Source: Streptomyces seoulensis (GTDB lineage Bacteria; Actinomycetota; Actinomycetes; Streptomycetales; Streptomycetaceae). From it: a stretch of 64,000 bases of DNA. The stretch is taken from positions 2,262,853-2,326,852 of the forward strand of contig CP054936.1 of NCBI GenBank assembly GCA_013364255.1. Direction: 5' to 3'. The notes beneath the pieces were generated by a model. That model searched no databases. It saw nothing but the letters and a program-made list of their open reading frames with translations, and was not told where the DNA came from. The number at the start of each line of letters is the position of its first letter. Position 1 is the stretch's first letter. This document shows positions 46,066 to 55,589 of the stretch, one piece after another. A program made the translations under genes and the position numbers.

Positions 46066-46467
46066 ATGTCCAAGAGCCAGACCCGGCCCCAGCTCGGCCA
46101 CATCGAGCGCACGATCGGTGGAGCGACCGTCGTGACGCTGAGCGGCGACGTCGGCTTCGCCACCCGCCTGTGCCTCGGCGGACGGCTGGACGCGCTGAGC
46201 GCGGTTTCCCGCCCCGACCTGGTCCTCGACCTGCGCGCCGTGCCGTTCATCGACTGCGCCGGGCTGGGCCTGCTGTGCCGGCTGCGCAACCGGGTCACCG
46301 CCCATGGCGGCCGGCTGCGCCTGGTGAGCGACAGCGCGTCGTTCCGGCGGATCCTGCGCCGTACGGGCCTGACGGGTGTCTTCCAGGTGCTGCCGGAGTT
46401 CACCGGGACGCCGGCCGCCGAGCGGGTGCGCGAGGAGCGTCCGGCGGTCCCGGCCGCACAGGGCTGA
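46066..46467 (+). CDS. STAS-domain protein lacking the phosphorylatable serine
   Basis: 133 residues from ATG 46066. The anti-sigma-factor-antagonist fold is clear: GATVVTLSGDVGFATRLCLGGRLDAL, LVLDLRAVPFIDCAGLGLLCRLRNRV, and GGRLRLVSDSASFRRILRRTGLTGVFQV. In SpoIIAA-type antagonists the loop reads D-S-S-G-L; here it is D-C-A-G-L, so neither serine is available for phosphorylation by an RsbW-type kinase. The protein may be a permanently active antagonist or act by another mechanism. No sigma or kinase gene is next to it. Confidence 0.88.
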   Translation: MSKSQTRPQLGHIERTIGGATVVTLSGDVGFATRLCLGGRLDALSAVSRPDLVLDLRAVPFIDCAGLGLLCRLRNRVTAHGGRLRLVSDSASFRRILRRTGLTGVFQVLPEFTGTPAAERVREERPAVPAAQG

Positions 46468-46694
46468 CGAGGGCCGGCGGGGCCGCGCGCACGGCGGGCC
46501 GGTGCCGCCCCTCCCCGGCCGGTACTACCTCTCAGGTGCGAGCCGGCGGCCGGGTTTCCCTCCCCGGAGGGACGAAGGGGCGGGGTGCCGGATGGTGGCA
46601 TGAGGTGTCGGTCTCCGCGGGCGTCCGGAGGCCGGCGACGACGGCCGCGACCGCGGTCCGTCCCTCGCCACCCGCCGAAGGATGCGACACCTCC

Positions 46695-47855
46695 ATGGGC
46701 TCCACCCTCGTCATCACCAACGACTTCCCGCCCCGTCAGGGAGGCATCGAGACCTTCGTGCACGCCCTGGCCACCCGGATGCCGGACGACGACGTGGTCG
46801 TCTACACCTCGCACGAACCGGGCGGCGCCGCGTTCGACGCGACCCTGCCGTTCCCGGTGGTCCGGGACGCGGCCCGCACGCTGCTGCCGACCCGGCGCGC
46901 GACGGCCCGGGCCGTCGGGATCGCCCGGGCGCACGGCTGCGACCGGGTCTGGTTCGGGGCCGCCGCGCCGCTCGCCCTGATGGCGCCGGCGCTGCGCGCG
47001 GCCGGGGTGCGGCGCATCGTGGCGACCACGCACGGCCACGAGATCTGGTGGGCCCGGATACCCGGCGCGCGGCGGACGATGCGGCGGATCGGCGACGGGG
47101 TCGACGTCGTGACCTACCTCGGCGCGTACACACGTGCCCGGATCGAGCCGGCCCTCGGCCCGCGCGCGCGGATGAGCCGGCTGGTGCCGGCGGTGGACGC
47201 GCGGGTGTACCGGCCGGACGCCGCCGCCCGCGCGGAGGTGCGGGCCGAGCTGGGGCTGCGCGGCCGGCGGGTGATCCTGTGCGTGGCGCGCATGGTCGCC
47301 CGCAAGGGCCAGGACGTGCTGATCCGGGCGATGCCGCTGATCCGGCGCGCGGCGCCCGACACGGTGCTGCTGCTGGTCGGCCACGGGCCCGACGAGGCCC
47401 GGCTGCGCAGGCTGGCCGGCCGCCACGCCCCGGACGCGGTCGTCTTCGCGGGCGGCAAGGCGCACACCGAGACACCCCGCTACTACGCCGCCGCCGACGT
47501 GTTCGCCATGCCCTGCCGCACCCGCAGGGGCGGCCTGGAGGCGGAGGGACTCGGGATCGTGTTCCTGGAGGCGGCGGCGAGCGGACTGCCCGTGGTCGTC
47601 GGGGACTCGGGCGGCGCTCCCGACACGGTGGTCGACGGGAAGACCGGCATGGTCGTGGACGGCGCCGACGCCGCGGCCGTGGCCGGGGCGCTGAGCGGCC
47701 TGCTCCTCGACACCGAGCGCGCCGCCGCCCTGGGCGCGGCGGGCCGCGACCGGGTCCGGAACTCCTGGTCCTGGGACGCCTCGGCCCGCCGTCTCACCCA
47801 CTTGCTGACGCCGGAACGGACGCCGGCCGAGGCCGCGGACGACGCGGACGCCTAG
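46695..47855 (+). CDS. GT4-family glycosyltransferase (PimB-like)
   Basis: 386 residues. It opens MGSTLVITNDFPPRQGGIETF, the standard GT4 start, and continues to VILCVARMVARKGQDVLIRAM, LLLVGHGPDEARLRRLA and the donor-binding EAEGLGIVFLEAAASGLPVVVGDSGG with the EX7E pair. The closest described relatives are phosphatidyl-myo-inositol mannosyltransferases of actinobacteria, which use GDP-mannose on membrane lipids. No membrane segment; it would act at the inner face. The 227-bp upstream gap holds no gene. Confidence 0.87.
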   Translation: MGSTLVITNDFPPRQGGIETFVHALATRMPDDDVVVYTSHEPGGAAFDATLPFPVVRDAARTLLPTRRATARAVGIARAHGCDRVWFGAAAPLALMAPALRAAGVRRIVATTHGHEIWWARIPGARRTMRRIGDGVDVVTYLGAYTRARIEPALGPRARMSRLVPAVDARVYRPDAAARAEVRAELGLRGRRVILCVARMVARKGQDVLIRAMPLIRRAAPDTVLLLVGHGPDEARLRRLAGRHAPDAVVFAGGKAHTETPRYYAAADVFAMPCRTRRGGLEAEGLGIVFLEAAASGLPVVVGDSGGAPDTVVDGKTGMVVDGADAAAVAGALSGLLLDTERAAALGAAGRDRVRNSWSWDASARRLTHLLTPERTPAEAADDADA

Positions 47856-47955
47856 CACTCCGGCCGCAGGACCGGGCCGGCGCCCGGCGCACGAGGGCTG
47901 AGCCGGGACCGGCTTGCCGCGCCGCCGTGCCCCCGTGCCCGTCGGCCGGGGTGCG

Positions 47956-48384
47956 TCAGCCCTCGATCCAGCCGCGCTTCGTGGCGAACTCCAGCAGTCC
48001 GGCCCGCACTTGCAGAACCTGAGTGCCCGTCAGCGTCGGCGCGGCGGCGAGCAGGACCTCCGTCACCTCGGCGACGTACTCGTCGTGCCGCAGCACGTCG
48101 CACAGCCCGTCGTCCGCGGCGCTCCGTCCGCCCGCGGCGACCGGCGCGGCCGCCGGGGGCGTCACCGGGCTGCCGTCGGCCTTCGTGGCGAGCCGTACCG
48201 ACGACGCCTTGGGACCGCGGTCGCCCTCCTCGATCTCGAATTCCACCGCGACCCCGGAGCGGACGTAGGACTCCGGCATCAGCATGTCGTTCACGTGCAG
48301 GAAGACGTCCTCCCCGCCGTGATCGGGCGCGATGAAGCCGTAGCCCCGCGCGCTGTCGAACCGGACCACCCGACCAGTGACCAC
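47956..48384 (-). CDS. Cold-shock-domain protein with C-terminal extension
   Basis: 142 residues from the GTG at 48384, chosen for GGGGG six bases upstream and the family-typical start VVTGRVVRFD. The CSD covers residues 1-70 with RNP1-like RGYGFIAPD and RNP2-like DVFLHVND. It binds single-stranded nucleic acid. After an Ala/Pro linker there is a helical tail (LCDVLRHDEYVAEVTEVLLAAAP and QVLQVRAGLLEFATKRGW) about as long as the CSD, as in several Streptomyces paralogues of unknown role. It is convergent with the GT4 gene. Confidence 0.9.
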   Translation of the reverse strand: MVTGRVVRFDSARGYGFIAPDHGGEDVFLHVNDMLMPESYVRSGVAVEFEIEEGDRGPKASSVRLATKADGSPVTPPAAAPVAAGGRSAADDGLCDVLRHDEYVAEVTEVLLAAAPTLTGTQVLQVRAGLLEFATKRGWIEG

Positions 48385-48642
48385 ACCTACCCCCAACACC
48401 ATCATCGGGCGACCTGCCCGAACCATCTGGGGCAAGGGTAGTACGGCGGCGCGGCGGGCGAGCGGGCGGTGCCCGGCCTTCCGCGCGGGCCGGCCGCGCA
48501 TCCGGCCCGGACACCTCGCTGCGCACGCGACGGGCGGGCACGCCGCGTGCACGGGGTTCTCCTCGGAGGTGCGGGGCCGTGCCGTCCCGGTCCGCCGGGC
48601 GGGTCGGGGCCGTTCGGCCCCGGCAACCGCCCACCCGCGCGC

Positions 48643-51600
48643 TCACCGTGGCCGGTCGGCGCCGGGCGCCCGCTCGCCGAGGGCCGCGTTCCAGGTGAGG
48701 CGGGCGGTGCCCGCCGCGTGGGCGACGACGAAGCCCGCGGGGCACGCGGCGAGCGCCGAGACGGCCGCGGGCAGGTGGTACGTCGCGGTCAGCCGCGTAC
48801 CGTCGGCCGGGTCCCAGGCCAGGACACGGCAGTCGGCGCCGCCGCCGAGGACCACGGCCCGGCCGTCCGGCAGCCGGGCCGCGGCGAGCGCGGTCACCGG
48901 GCCGCGCGGGCCGTCCAGTCGCCGGGCGGCGGCCGGGTCGCCGAGGTCCCACAGCCGGGTCTCGCCCGTGGCCTCGCCGGACACGGCGACCGCGCGGCCG
49001 TCGGGCAGGGCGGCGGCCAGCGCGTCGATCCGGCCGGCCGCCCGGGTCAGGACCGCGAGCCGCGTTCCGGTGCGCGCGTCCCACAGCAGCAGGGCGCCGG
49101 CGTCGTCACCGCTGACGACGGCCCCCGGAGTGCCGGGGACGGCGGCGAGGGCGAGGATGCGCGCGCCGTCGTGCCCGTCGAAGACCGCCACGCGCCGGGC
49201 CGTCGCCGGGTCCCAGACCGTCGCCGTGCCCTCGTCGCCGCCCGCGACGACCAGCGTCGGCCCGGCGTCGCCCGGATGTCCGGCCGCCAGGGCCCGTACG
49301 CGGCCCGTCCCGGTGTCCCACCCGCGCAGGAGCGACCCGTCGGCCAGGTCCCACACCCGCAGCAGGCCGTCCCGGCTGCCGGTGACCGCCACCCGGCCGC
49401 TCCCCGGCAGTTCGGCGGCGACGACGGCGCGCACCAGCAACGGCCGTTCCGGATCCCGCAGCCGGCGTACGACCCGGCCCCCGGCGAGATCCCGCACCTC
49501 CGCCGTCCGCTCACCGCCCGCGGCCACCAGCAAGGCGCCCGCGCCGTGCGGCGCCCCGCGGTCGCGCACGGCTCCCCCGGCACCCGCGGCACGCGCCGCC
49601 CCGCCGCCGTCCGGCACGCCCCCGGCGGGCGGCGCGACGGCGAGAGCGGTGGGCGGTTCGCCGGGGCCGGTCTCCGGCGCGTTCGGGCCGGGGCCCGTGA
49701 CGTCCCAGACCACGGCCCGTCCGTCGGCGCCGCCGCTGACCGCCGCCACCCGCTCGCCGAGCCGGCCGACGGCCACGTCGTGCACCCCGTCGGCGTGGGC
49801 GGCGACATCGTGGGTGCGCCGTCCGGAACCGAGGTCCCACACCGCGACCCGGCCGTCGGCGCAGCCGGTGACCGCCACGCCGGCCCCCGCGCCCTCGCCG
49901 AGGGCCACCCGGGTGATCACGCCGTGCTGCCCGTCGAGGTCGTGCAGCAGGCCGCCGGTGTCCAGGTCCCACACCGCCACGCGGCCCGACCGGTCCCCGC
50001 TGACCGCCAGGCAGCGGCCGCCGACCGGGCCGGCGGCCACCGCGGTCACCCAGTCGGCGTGCCGGCGCAGGGTGTGCACCGGCGTCCCGTCGGCCAGGTT
50101 CCACACGAGGACGGCGCCGTCCCGGTCGCCGGTCACCGCGAGGACGGCGCCGTCGCCGCGGCGGGCGGTGGCGGCGGCGCGGACGAACTCCGGGTGCGGG
50201 CCGAGGGCGCGCAGCCGGCGGCCGGTGCGCAGGTCCCACACCATGGCCGTGTACTCGTCCCCGGCGGCGAGCAGGACCGCCTCGCCGCCGGGGAGTTCGG
50301 CCGCCGCCAGAGCGCGGACGACCACGACGGGGCTGTCCTCCTCGTGCGCGAGCCGGCCCGCCTCCAGGTCCCAGACCAGGAACTCCTTGCCCTGCCCGGC
50401 GGTGACGGCCCGCGCGCCGTCCGGCAGGGCGAGCGCGGTGAGCAGGCCGACCGGCCGGGCCTCGGAGTCCGTCAGGGAGCGGACCGGGTCCCCGGTGCGC
50501 AGATCGTGCACGAGGACCCCGCCCGCGTCGCCGCCGGAGACCAGGACGGGCCGGCCGTCGGACAGCCGGGTCGCGGCGAACGCGCGGGCCGGTCCGCCGG
50601 CCAGGCCGGGCAGCGGACGGCCGCCCAGCGCGTCGAAGCGGCGCAGCCGGCCGTCGCCCGCGGCGGTGACGACGAGGTCCGCGCCCGCACCGCCGGTGGA
50701 GGTGCGGGCCAGCGCCACCCGCAGCACGTGTCCGCCGTGCGGTCCCAGGGTGTGCAGCCGGGCCGGGGAGGCCGCCCGGCTGACCGCCCAGCTCGGCCGG
50801 GCGAGCACCCCGGGCGGGGCGCCGAGCGCTTCGGCCAGGGCGGGCCGGCGCCATCCGGCGGCGTCCAGGTCCAGCAGGTCGCGCCGTACGGCCGGGTCGT
50901 GGCGGCGCGGATCGTGGGCGGTGCTGTGCCGGTAGACGTCGGCGTGCGCCCGGGCCCGGGGGTCGCGCGCGCGGTGCAGGTGCGGGGTGAGCCGGTCGGG
51001 GTCGGCGTGCGGCAGGTAGCCGGGGTCGGCGAGGAGTTCGTCCAGGTCCATCCGGCCGGCCCGGGCCGCGTGGTCGGCCAGGTGGCGCAGCAGATAGGGG
51101 TCCGCTCGCGCCCAGGCGCGGGTCGCGGCGCCGGCCGGGACGCGTTCCACGAGGGCGCGCAGGACGTCGTGGGCGTCCGCGCGGGGCGCGAGGTGTTCGG
51201 CCAGGGCGCGGTGGAAGAAGCGGTGCAGGCGGCGGTCGCCGTCGGCGGTGACGCGCAGGTAGAACCGGCCGTGCCACAGCGCCCGCCGGGTGTCCTCGGG
51301 CCGGGGCGGCAGCGGGCCGCAGGCCCGTTCGGGGGCCAGGGCGAGGGCCACCGCGTGGATCAGCTCCAGCGGCATGCCGGGGCCGGCCGCGTGAGCGACG
51401 GCGGTCAGCACCGGGCCGGTCCAGGGGTCCTCGGCCAGCAGGGTCCGCAGGTTCAGCTCCAGCGTGCCGGGCAGGCCGTCCGGCAGGTCGCTAAGGACCC
51501 GCTCGGCGGTCGGCGGCGCACCGGCGGCGGCCAGGGCGCGTACGTGGGAGCCGTAGAGGAAGGCGGTCAGGAACGCGCCGTGCTCCGGGGAGTGCGCCAG

Positions 51601-53175
51601 GCGGCCGCCGAGCGTCCGCGCGACCTCGGCGGGATAGCCGGGGCCCAGCATGCGGTCCAGGTAGGCGGCCAGGTCGCCGGCGAGGACGTCCGGGTCCTCC
51701 TCGTCGAGGTCGACGCGCTCGGCGGGCCGCCCGGCCAGGGCGGTGTGCAGGGCGGGCAGGGTGTCCGGCCACAGGCGGGTGCCGATCAGCACCCGGCAGC
51801 CGGGGGCCCGGTCCCCGGGGGTGCGGCCGGCCAGCGGGAGCAGCACCTCCCGCAGCAGTTCCTCGGGGTCGGCGGCCTCGTCCAGGGCGTCCACGGCGAC
51901 GGTCACCGCGCCGCGCGTGCCGAGGGCGTCCAGCAGGCGTTCGGCGACGGCCTCGCTCGGCCCCTGCCCGGGGCCGGCGACGGCGGCCGGCTCGCCGTGG
52001 AGCTGCCGGTGCAGGGAGGCCACCACCTGCTGGGTGGTCAGGCCGCCGGCGTGCACGGCGACGAAGTCGGGGTCGGCGCGGGGGCGGAAGCCGTCCACGG
52101 CCATCTCCGTGCGCAGCGGGGCGAACTTCGGATGGACCGCGCACACCGCGGCGCCGAGCAGCGCGGACTTCCCGGCGCCCGGGCTGCCGGTGACCGCCAG
52201 CAGCCGGCCCTGGTCGCCGTCGGGGTCGTCGAGCCAGCGCTGCATGCGCGCCAGCTGGCGGGCGCGGCCGCGGAAGAAGGAGGTTCCGGCGTGGCCGGTG
52301 CCGGTCGCGCGGGTGACGAAGTGGAAGGCGTCCAGCCGGGGGTCGAGTTCGAGGGAGGCGGCGAAGTCCTGGAGCCCGGCGTCGTAGGCGGCCCACAGCC
52401 GCTCGGCCCAGGACGCCCCGTGCCAGGGGTTGGGCAGGATCGGCGCCGGGAGCAGCGCGGCCTCGTCGTGCGGGGTGCGCACGACGTCCTGTTTCGGCTC
52501 GCCCCGCTCGCGGTCGGCCCGGGCCAGCGCCGTGTCGATCTCCCGGGCGAGCAGTTCCACCGGGACGTGCTCGTACTCCGGGGGCACGACCAGTCTGCGC
52601 CGGGCCATGCCGTCCAGGACGGTGGCGGCGGCCGTGCTGAACCGGGCGCCGTAGGTGATCGCGTGGGTGTCGCAGGCCGCCACCACCCAGGTCCTGCGGT
52701 CCGTCACTCCGTGCAGGCGGGCGGTGAGCTGGGGGCGCAGCGCGGCGCCGGCGTGGCACACGTCCAGCAGGAACAGCACCGGTCCGCCGTCGCCCTGGCG
52801 GACGTCCTTCAGCAGCGACTCCACCTCGACGGCGGTGTCGCGGATCCGGTTCCGGACCGGGCTGGTGCCGGCGACGGCGAGGTAGAGGTCGTCGTCGACG
52901 AGGAGGCCGTGACCGCAGAAGTGGACGATCAGGGGGTCCTGGCCGGCCCGTTCGCGCGCGGTGCGCCACGCCGTGTCCCACTCCACCCGGGTCGGGTCGG
53001 TGAGCACGGGCGCGACCCGGGCCCCGGCCGCCGCCAGCGCCCGGGCCACCTCGGCGACGGCGTCGGCGACCCGGGGCAGGCGGCGCAGCGCCACCGCGCC
53101 GGCGGCCCGCTCCTCCTCGGTCAGGGAGCGCTCCGGGAAGTTCCCGGCGCCCGCCACGAGCGCGTGCAAGGTCAC
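48643..53175 (-). CDS. Caspase-STAND ATPase-WD40 protein
   Basis: 1510 residues from a GTG with GGAGG nine bases upstream. Domains: a C14 caspase fold (1-230) with catalytic His89 in FCGHG and Cys140 in LLDVCHAG; a STAND/NACHT-type ATPase (about 300-800) with Walker A TGSPGAGKSALL (330-340) and Walker B VTVAVDALDEA (424-434); and about 14 WD40 blades from about 800 to the end, each closing with a VWDL/LWD word. In bacteria such proteins are regarded as conflict or programmed-death switches: the propeller senses, the STAND domain oligomerises, the caspase cuts. It is preceded 31 bp upstream by an alpha/beta hydrolase gene in the same direction and adjoins the Fxs genes. Confidence 0.93.
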   Translation of the reverse strand: MTLHALVAGAGNFPERSLTEEERAAGAVALRRLPRVADAVAEVARALAAAGARVAPVLTDPTRVEWDTAWRTARERAGQDPLIVHFCGHGLLVDDDLYLAVAGTSPVRNRIRDTAVEVESLLKDVRQGDGGPVLFLLDVCHAGAALRPQLTARLHGVTDRRTWVVAACDTHAITYGARFSTAAATVLDGMARRRLVVPPEYEHVPVELLAREIDTALARADRERGEPKQDVVRTPHDEAALLPAPILPNPWHGASWAERLWAAYDAGLQDFAASLELDPRLDAFHFVTRATGTGHAGTSFFRGRARQLARMQRWLDDPDGDQGRLLAVTGSPGAGKSALLGAAVCAVHPKFAPLRTEMAVDGFRPRADPDFVAVHAGGLTTQQVVASLHRQLHGEPAAVAGPGQGPSEAVAERLLDALGTRGAVTVAVDALDEAADPEELLREVLLPLAGRTPGDRAPGCRVLIGTRLWPDTLPALHTALAGRPAERVDLDEEDPDVLAGDLAAYLDRMLGPGYPAEVARTLGGRLAHSPEHGAFLTAFLYGSHVRALAAAGAPPTAERVLSDLPDGLPGTLELNLRTLLAEDPWTGPVLTAVAHAAGPGMPLELIHAVALALAPERACGPLPPRPEDTRRALWHGRFYLRVTADGDRRLHRFFHRALAEHLAPRADAHDVLRALVERVPAGAATRAWARADPYLLRHLADHAARAGRMDLDELLADPGYLPHADPDRLTPHLHRARDPRARAHADVYRHSTAHDPRRHDPAVRRDLLDLDAAGWRRPALAEALGAPPGVLARPSWAVSRAASPARLHTLGPHGGHVLRVALARTSTGGAGADLVVTAAGDGRLRRFDALGGRPLPGLAGGPARAFAATRLSDGRPVLVSGGDAGGVLVHDLRTGDPVRSLTDSEARPVGLLTALALPDGARAVTAGQGKEFLVWDLEAGRLAHEEDSPVVVVRALAAAELPGGEAVLLAAGDEYTAMVWDLRTGRRLRALGPHPEFVRAAATARRGDGAVLAVTGDRDGAVLVWNLADGTPVHTLRRHADWVTAVAAGPVGGRCLAVSGDRSGRVAVWDLDTGGLLHDLDGQHGVITRVALGEGAGAGVAVTGCADGRVAVWDLGSGRRTHDVAAHADGVHDVAVGRLGERVAAVSGGADGRAVVWDVTGPGPNAPETGPGEPPTALAVAPPAGGVPDGGGAARAAGAGGAVRDRGAPHGAGALLVAAGGERTAEVRDLAGGRVVRRLRDPERPLLVRAVVAAELPGSGRVAVTGSRDGLLRVWDLADGSLLRGWDTGTGRVRALAAGHPGDAGPTLVVAGGDEGTATVWDPATARRVAVFDGHDGARILALAAVPGTPGAVVSGDDAGALLLWDARTGTRLAVLTRAAGRIDALAAALPDGRAVAVSGEATGETRLWDLGDPAAARRLDGPRGPVTALAAARLPDGRAVVLGGGADCRVLAWDPADGTRLTATYHLPAAVSALAACPAGFVVAHAAGTARLTWNAALGERAPGADRPR

Positions 53176-53206
53176 CTGCCGGCTCCCTCCCCTGTCCTCG
53201 GGGCCC

Positions 53207-54115
53207 TCAGGAGCGGGAGCCGTCGAGGTACGGCGCGAGCGCGGCGGCCGTCAGGCCGCTCGCGAGATAGCCGCCGAGGGTGTGCGGGTCGAACAGGCCG
53301 ATGTCGGTGGTGTCGTGCCGGTCGACCTCGAACGCCTCGCCCAGCCGGGGCGGGATCGCCACCAGGTCGCCGAGGTCGGCGATGTTGATCCAGTTCCGTA
53401 CGCCCGGCGGCCGGGCGCCGCGTCCTGCCACGGGCTCCGGGTCCAGCTTGCGCAGCATCGCGGGCAGGCCGAGCGGCGAGCCGAGGGTCAGCAGCAGGTC
53501 CAGCTCGATGTCGGGGTGGGCGTGCAGGGTCTCGTAGGCGACCACGCTGCCCAGCGAGTGGGCCACCACGACGCGGGCCCCGCTGTCGCGGACCGCCGTG
53601 GCGACGGTGCCGCGGACCAGGGCGCGGCGGCCGGGGCGCGAGGTGTAGGAGTCCAGGTCGCGGACGGTGGCCACCACGATCCGGGACAGCAGTTCGGTCA
53701 GTCTCTGCCGGGCGCCGGGCGGGGCGTCGGGGGTCCGCTGGGCCACGAGTCGTCCCAGCGTCCAGCGCAGCGGGGCGAGGACCGCGGCCTGGGAGTCGTC
53801 CGGTTCGCGCGCGCCGGCCGCGCGCAGCCACTCCAGCGCCTCGGCCGCCTGCTCGGGCGTCAGGTCGTCCAGGGTGGCCTCGTCGCCGGACTGCGCCTGC
53901 TCGGGCCGGGTGCGGTCGGCGAGCTGGTGTGCGTAGTAGGCCATGACCAGGGGCGGTACGGCGAGGTGGGTCAGGTGTGCGGCGGCCAGGCCCTGGCGCA
54001 GCCGCCGCGCCGCGTCCGCGGCCTTGTGCCGGGCCGCGTCCTGGGGGGACAGGTCCGGTTCCTCGTTCCAGATGCCGTGCACCAGAACCACGGCGCCCAT
54101 CCCCACCACCCCCAT
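53207..54115 (-). CDS. Alpha/beta-hydrolase, lipase or serine-esterase type
   Basis: About 302 residues from ATG 54115 (an in-frame ATG at 54100 is as plausible). The core reads GAVVLVHGIWNE (oxyanion region), ARVVVAHSLGSVVAYETL (nucleophile elbow AHSLGS, Ser in place), DLLLTLGSPLGLPAM, and a late NIADLGDLVAIPP plus HDTTDIGLFDPH, which may carry the acid and His. No signal peptide. It precedes the caspase-STAND-WD40 gene by 31 bp, so the two are probably one transcript. It may be the effector, substrate or regulator of the caspase. Confidence 0.85.
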   Translation of the reverse strand: MGVVGMGAVVLVHGIWNEEPDLSPQDAARHKAADAARRLRQGLAAAHLTHLAVPPLVMAYYAHQLADRTRPEQAQSGDEATLDDLTPEQAAEALEWLRAAGAREPDDSQAAVLAPLRWTLGRLVAQRTPDAPPGARQRLTELLSRIVVATVRDLDSYTSRPGRRALVRGTVATAVRDSGARVVVAHSLGSVVAYETLHAHPDIELDLLLTLGSPLGLPAMLRKLDPEPVAGRGARPPGVRNWINIADLGDLVAIPPRLGEAFEVDRHDTTDIGLFDPHTLGGYLASGLTAAALAPYLDGSRS

Positions 54116-54140
54116 GGCCGAGCCGCTGTGCGGGAACCCT

Positions 54141-54200
54141 GCCCGGTCCGAGCCGGTCCGTACAAGTCGGTGCCGGTCCGAGCCGGTCCGAGCCGGTCCG
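54141..54200. repeat. 10-bp-phased repeats upstream of the hydrolase gene
   Basis: Six consecutive 10-base units, four of them close to or exactly AGCCGGTCCG (54151, 54171, 54181, 54191), one GCCCGGTCCG and one diverged. The period equals one DNA turn, so a repeated site would face one side of the helix. It lies 26-85 bases before the start codon, where a regulatory array could be. Confidence 0.75.
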
Positions 54201-54266
54201 ACGCACCGGCGGCCGCCCGGGACGGCCGCGCACACGTGTCACACTCCCGCGCCTTCTGATGCCACG

Positions 54267-55589
54267 TCAAGTACATGTCTGTCCGACGGCGTCGCCGCTC
54301 GCCGACCACCGTCCGCGGTGCTCCTCGGCCTGGCGGCGCGCCTCGCGCACGGCGCTCGCCGGGAGCGGCGTCCCGGTCAGTTCGGCGAGGGCGTGCGCCA
54401 TCCCCGTGACGAAGCGGCGGCCGGTCGGCGTCAGCCGGTCGGCGCCGTCGGCGAGGATCGTCCCGGCGCCCTCCGCCGCGGCCCCACGCCACCGAGCGCA
54501 CCGCACCTGGGCCCGGTACCGCTCCTCGGGGCCGGGCTCGGCGGCCGCCTCTACGGCCCAGAACCGGGCCACGGACAGGAAGGCGTAGGTGCCGTGCAGC
54601 AGGCCGGACAGCGGCCTCGGGTCCTCGCGCCAGGGGGCGTAGTGCAGCGGCGCGTCGTCGGGGGCGGCCGGGTCGAGCAGGTCGACCAGGTGGGTCACGG
54701 CCAGCAGCTTGCTGTGCTGCATCTCGTGCACCAGCGTCTCGGCGAGGGAGCGCGCGCAGGCCGGGCGGCTCAGGGCGACGCCGCCGAACATCTCGGCCGA
54801 ACTGCCGCTGTGGTGCGCGCGGTCGCCGTCGTCCTTCGCCACCGGGGTCAACGCCCTGAGGCCGGCCGCGAGTTCGGCGGCGTATCCGGCGTGCCGGGTG
54901 CGCAGCAGATGGAGCGCGAGGGCGGTCTGGGTCCGCCAGGAGCGCAGTTCGGCGGCGGAGAGCCGGGCCGGGGCCGTGCCGTCCGCGGGGTCGGCGTCGT
55001 CCAGGACCACTCCCCCGGCGGCCACCGCGCGCAGCGGCCACCATCCGGGGCGCTCGCGGGGCAGTTCGGCCGGCGGCGGCAGCCAGGCGCGTGCGCCGTC
55101 GCCGTACTCCAGCCGCCGGCCGCGCAGCCGTACGGCGCCGCCTGGCCCCGCGCCGGGCAGGGGCGCCGTCCCGACCGCGGGCAGTACGGCGCCCGGTCCG
55201 GTGGTGTGGAAGGCGACCGGGGTGTCGAGACCGGCGGCGGCGGCCGCCGCTGCCGCGACGGCCGCCAACGGCAGCGCGCTCTCGGGGCCGGGCTGCTCCA
55301 GGGCCCGCCAGGTGGTCACCAGACGCGGCCCCACGGAGGGGTGGGCGAGCACCCGCCGGGTGGCCTCGGGCGCGGTGCGCCGGGCCTCGGCGAGTACGCC
55401 GAACAGGTGCCGCACCCGGGTCTCCGTGCTCCCGCCGTGTTCGCGCGCCCGGTCCAGCACCGCCCGCAGGAGCAGCAGCCGCCGGCCGTACTCGGCGTCC
55501 GCGAGCAGCCGGACCGCGGGTGCGCCGCCCCCGCCCCGGGCCAGCGCCTGGAAGACCGGGCCGCTCAGGCGGTAGGGGCTCGGGGTCAC
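54267..55589 (-). CDS. HExxH-motif peptide-modifying protein of the Fxs system
   Basis: 440 residues from a GTG that overlaps the fxsB stop (GTGA), so translation is coupled. Little of it resembles common folds except the signature SLAETLVHEMQHSKLLAVTHL, with HEMQH at about residue 305, preceded by SSAEMFGGVALSRP. This is the mod_HExxH family found next to radical-SAM peptide maturases; members have been described as 2-oxoglutarate-dependent peptide beta-hydroxylases rather than proteases. The first half is Ala-rich and helical. It probably hydroxylates the FxsA-type precursor after or along with FxsB. Confidence 0.87.
   Translation of the reverse strand: MTPSPYRLSGPVFQALARGGGGAPAVRLLADAEYGRRLLLLRAVLDRAREHGGSTETRVRHLFGVLAEARRTAPEATRRVLAHPSVGPRLVTTWRALEQPGPESALPLAAVAAAAAAAAGLDTPVAFHTTGPGAVLPAVGTAPLPGAGPGGAVRLRGRRLEYGDGARAWLPPPAELPRERPGWWPLRAVAAGGVVLDDADPADGTAPARLSAAELRSWRTQTALALHLLRTRHAGYAAELAAGLRALTPVAKDDGDRAHHSGSSAEMFGGVALSRPACARSLAETLVHEMQHSKLLAVTHLVDLLDPAAPDDAPLHYAPWREDPRPLSGLLHGTYAFLSVARFWAVEAAAEPGPEERYRAQVRCARWRGAAAEGAGTILADGADRLTPTGRRFVTGMAHALAELTGTPLPASAVREARRQAEEHRGRWSASGDAVGQTCT

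Noticed and set aside
48469..53388. 1639-codon plus-strand frame
   Set aside because: Antisense shadow of the caspase-WD40 gene; low-complexity Gly/Arg/Val/Gln translation.
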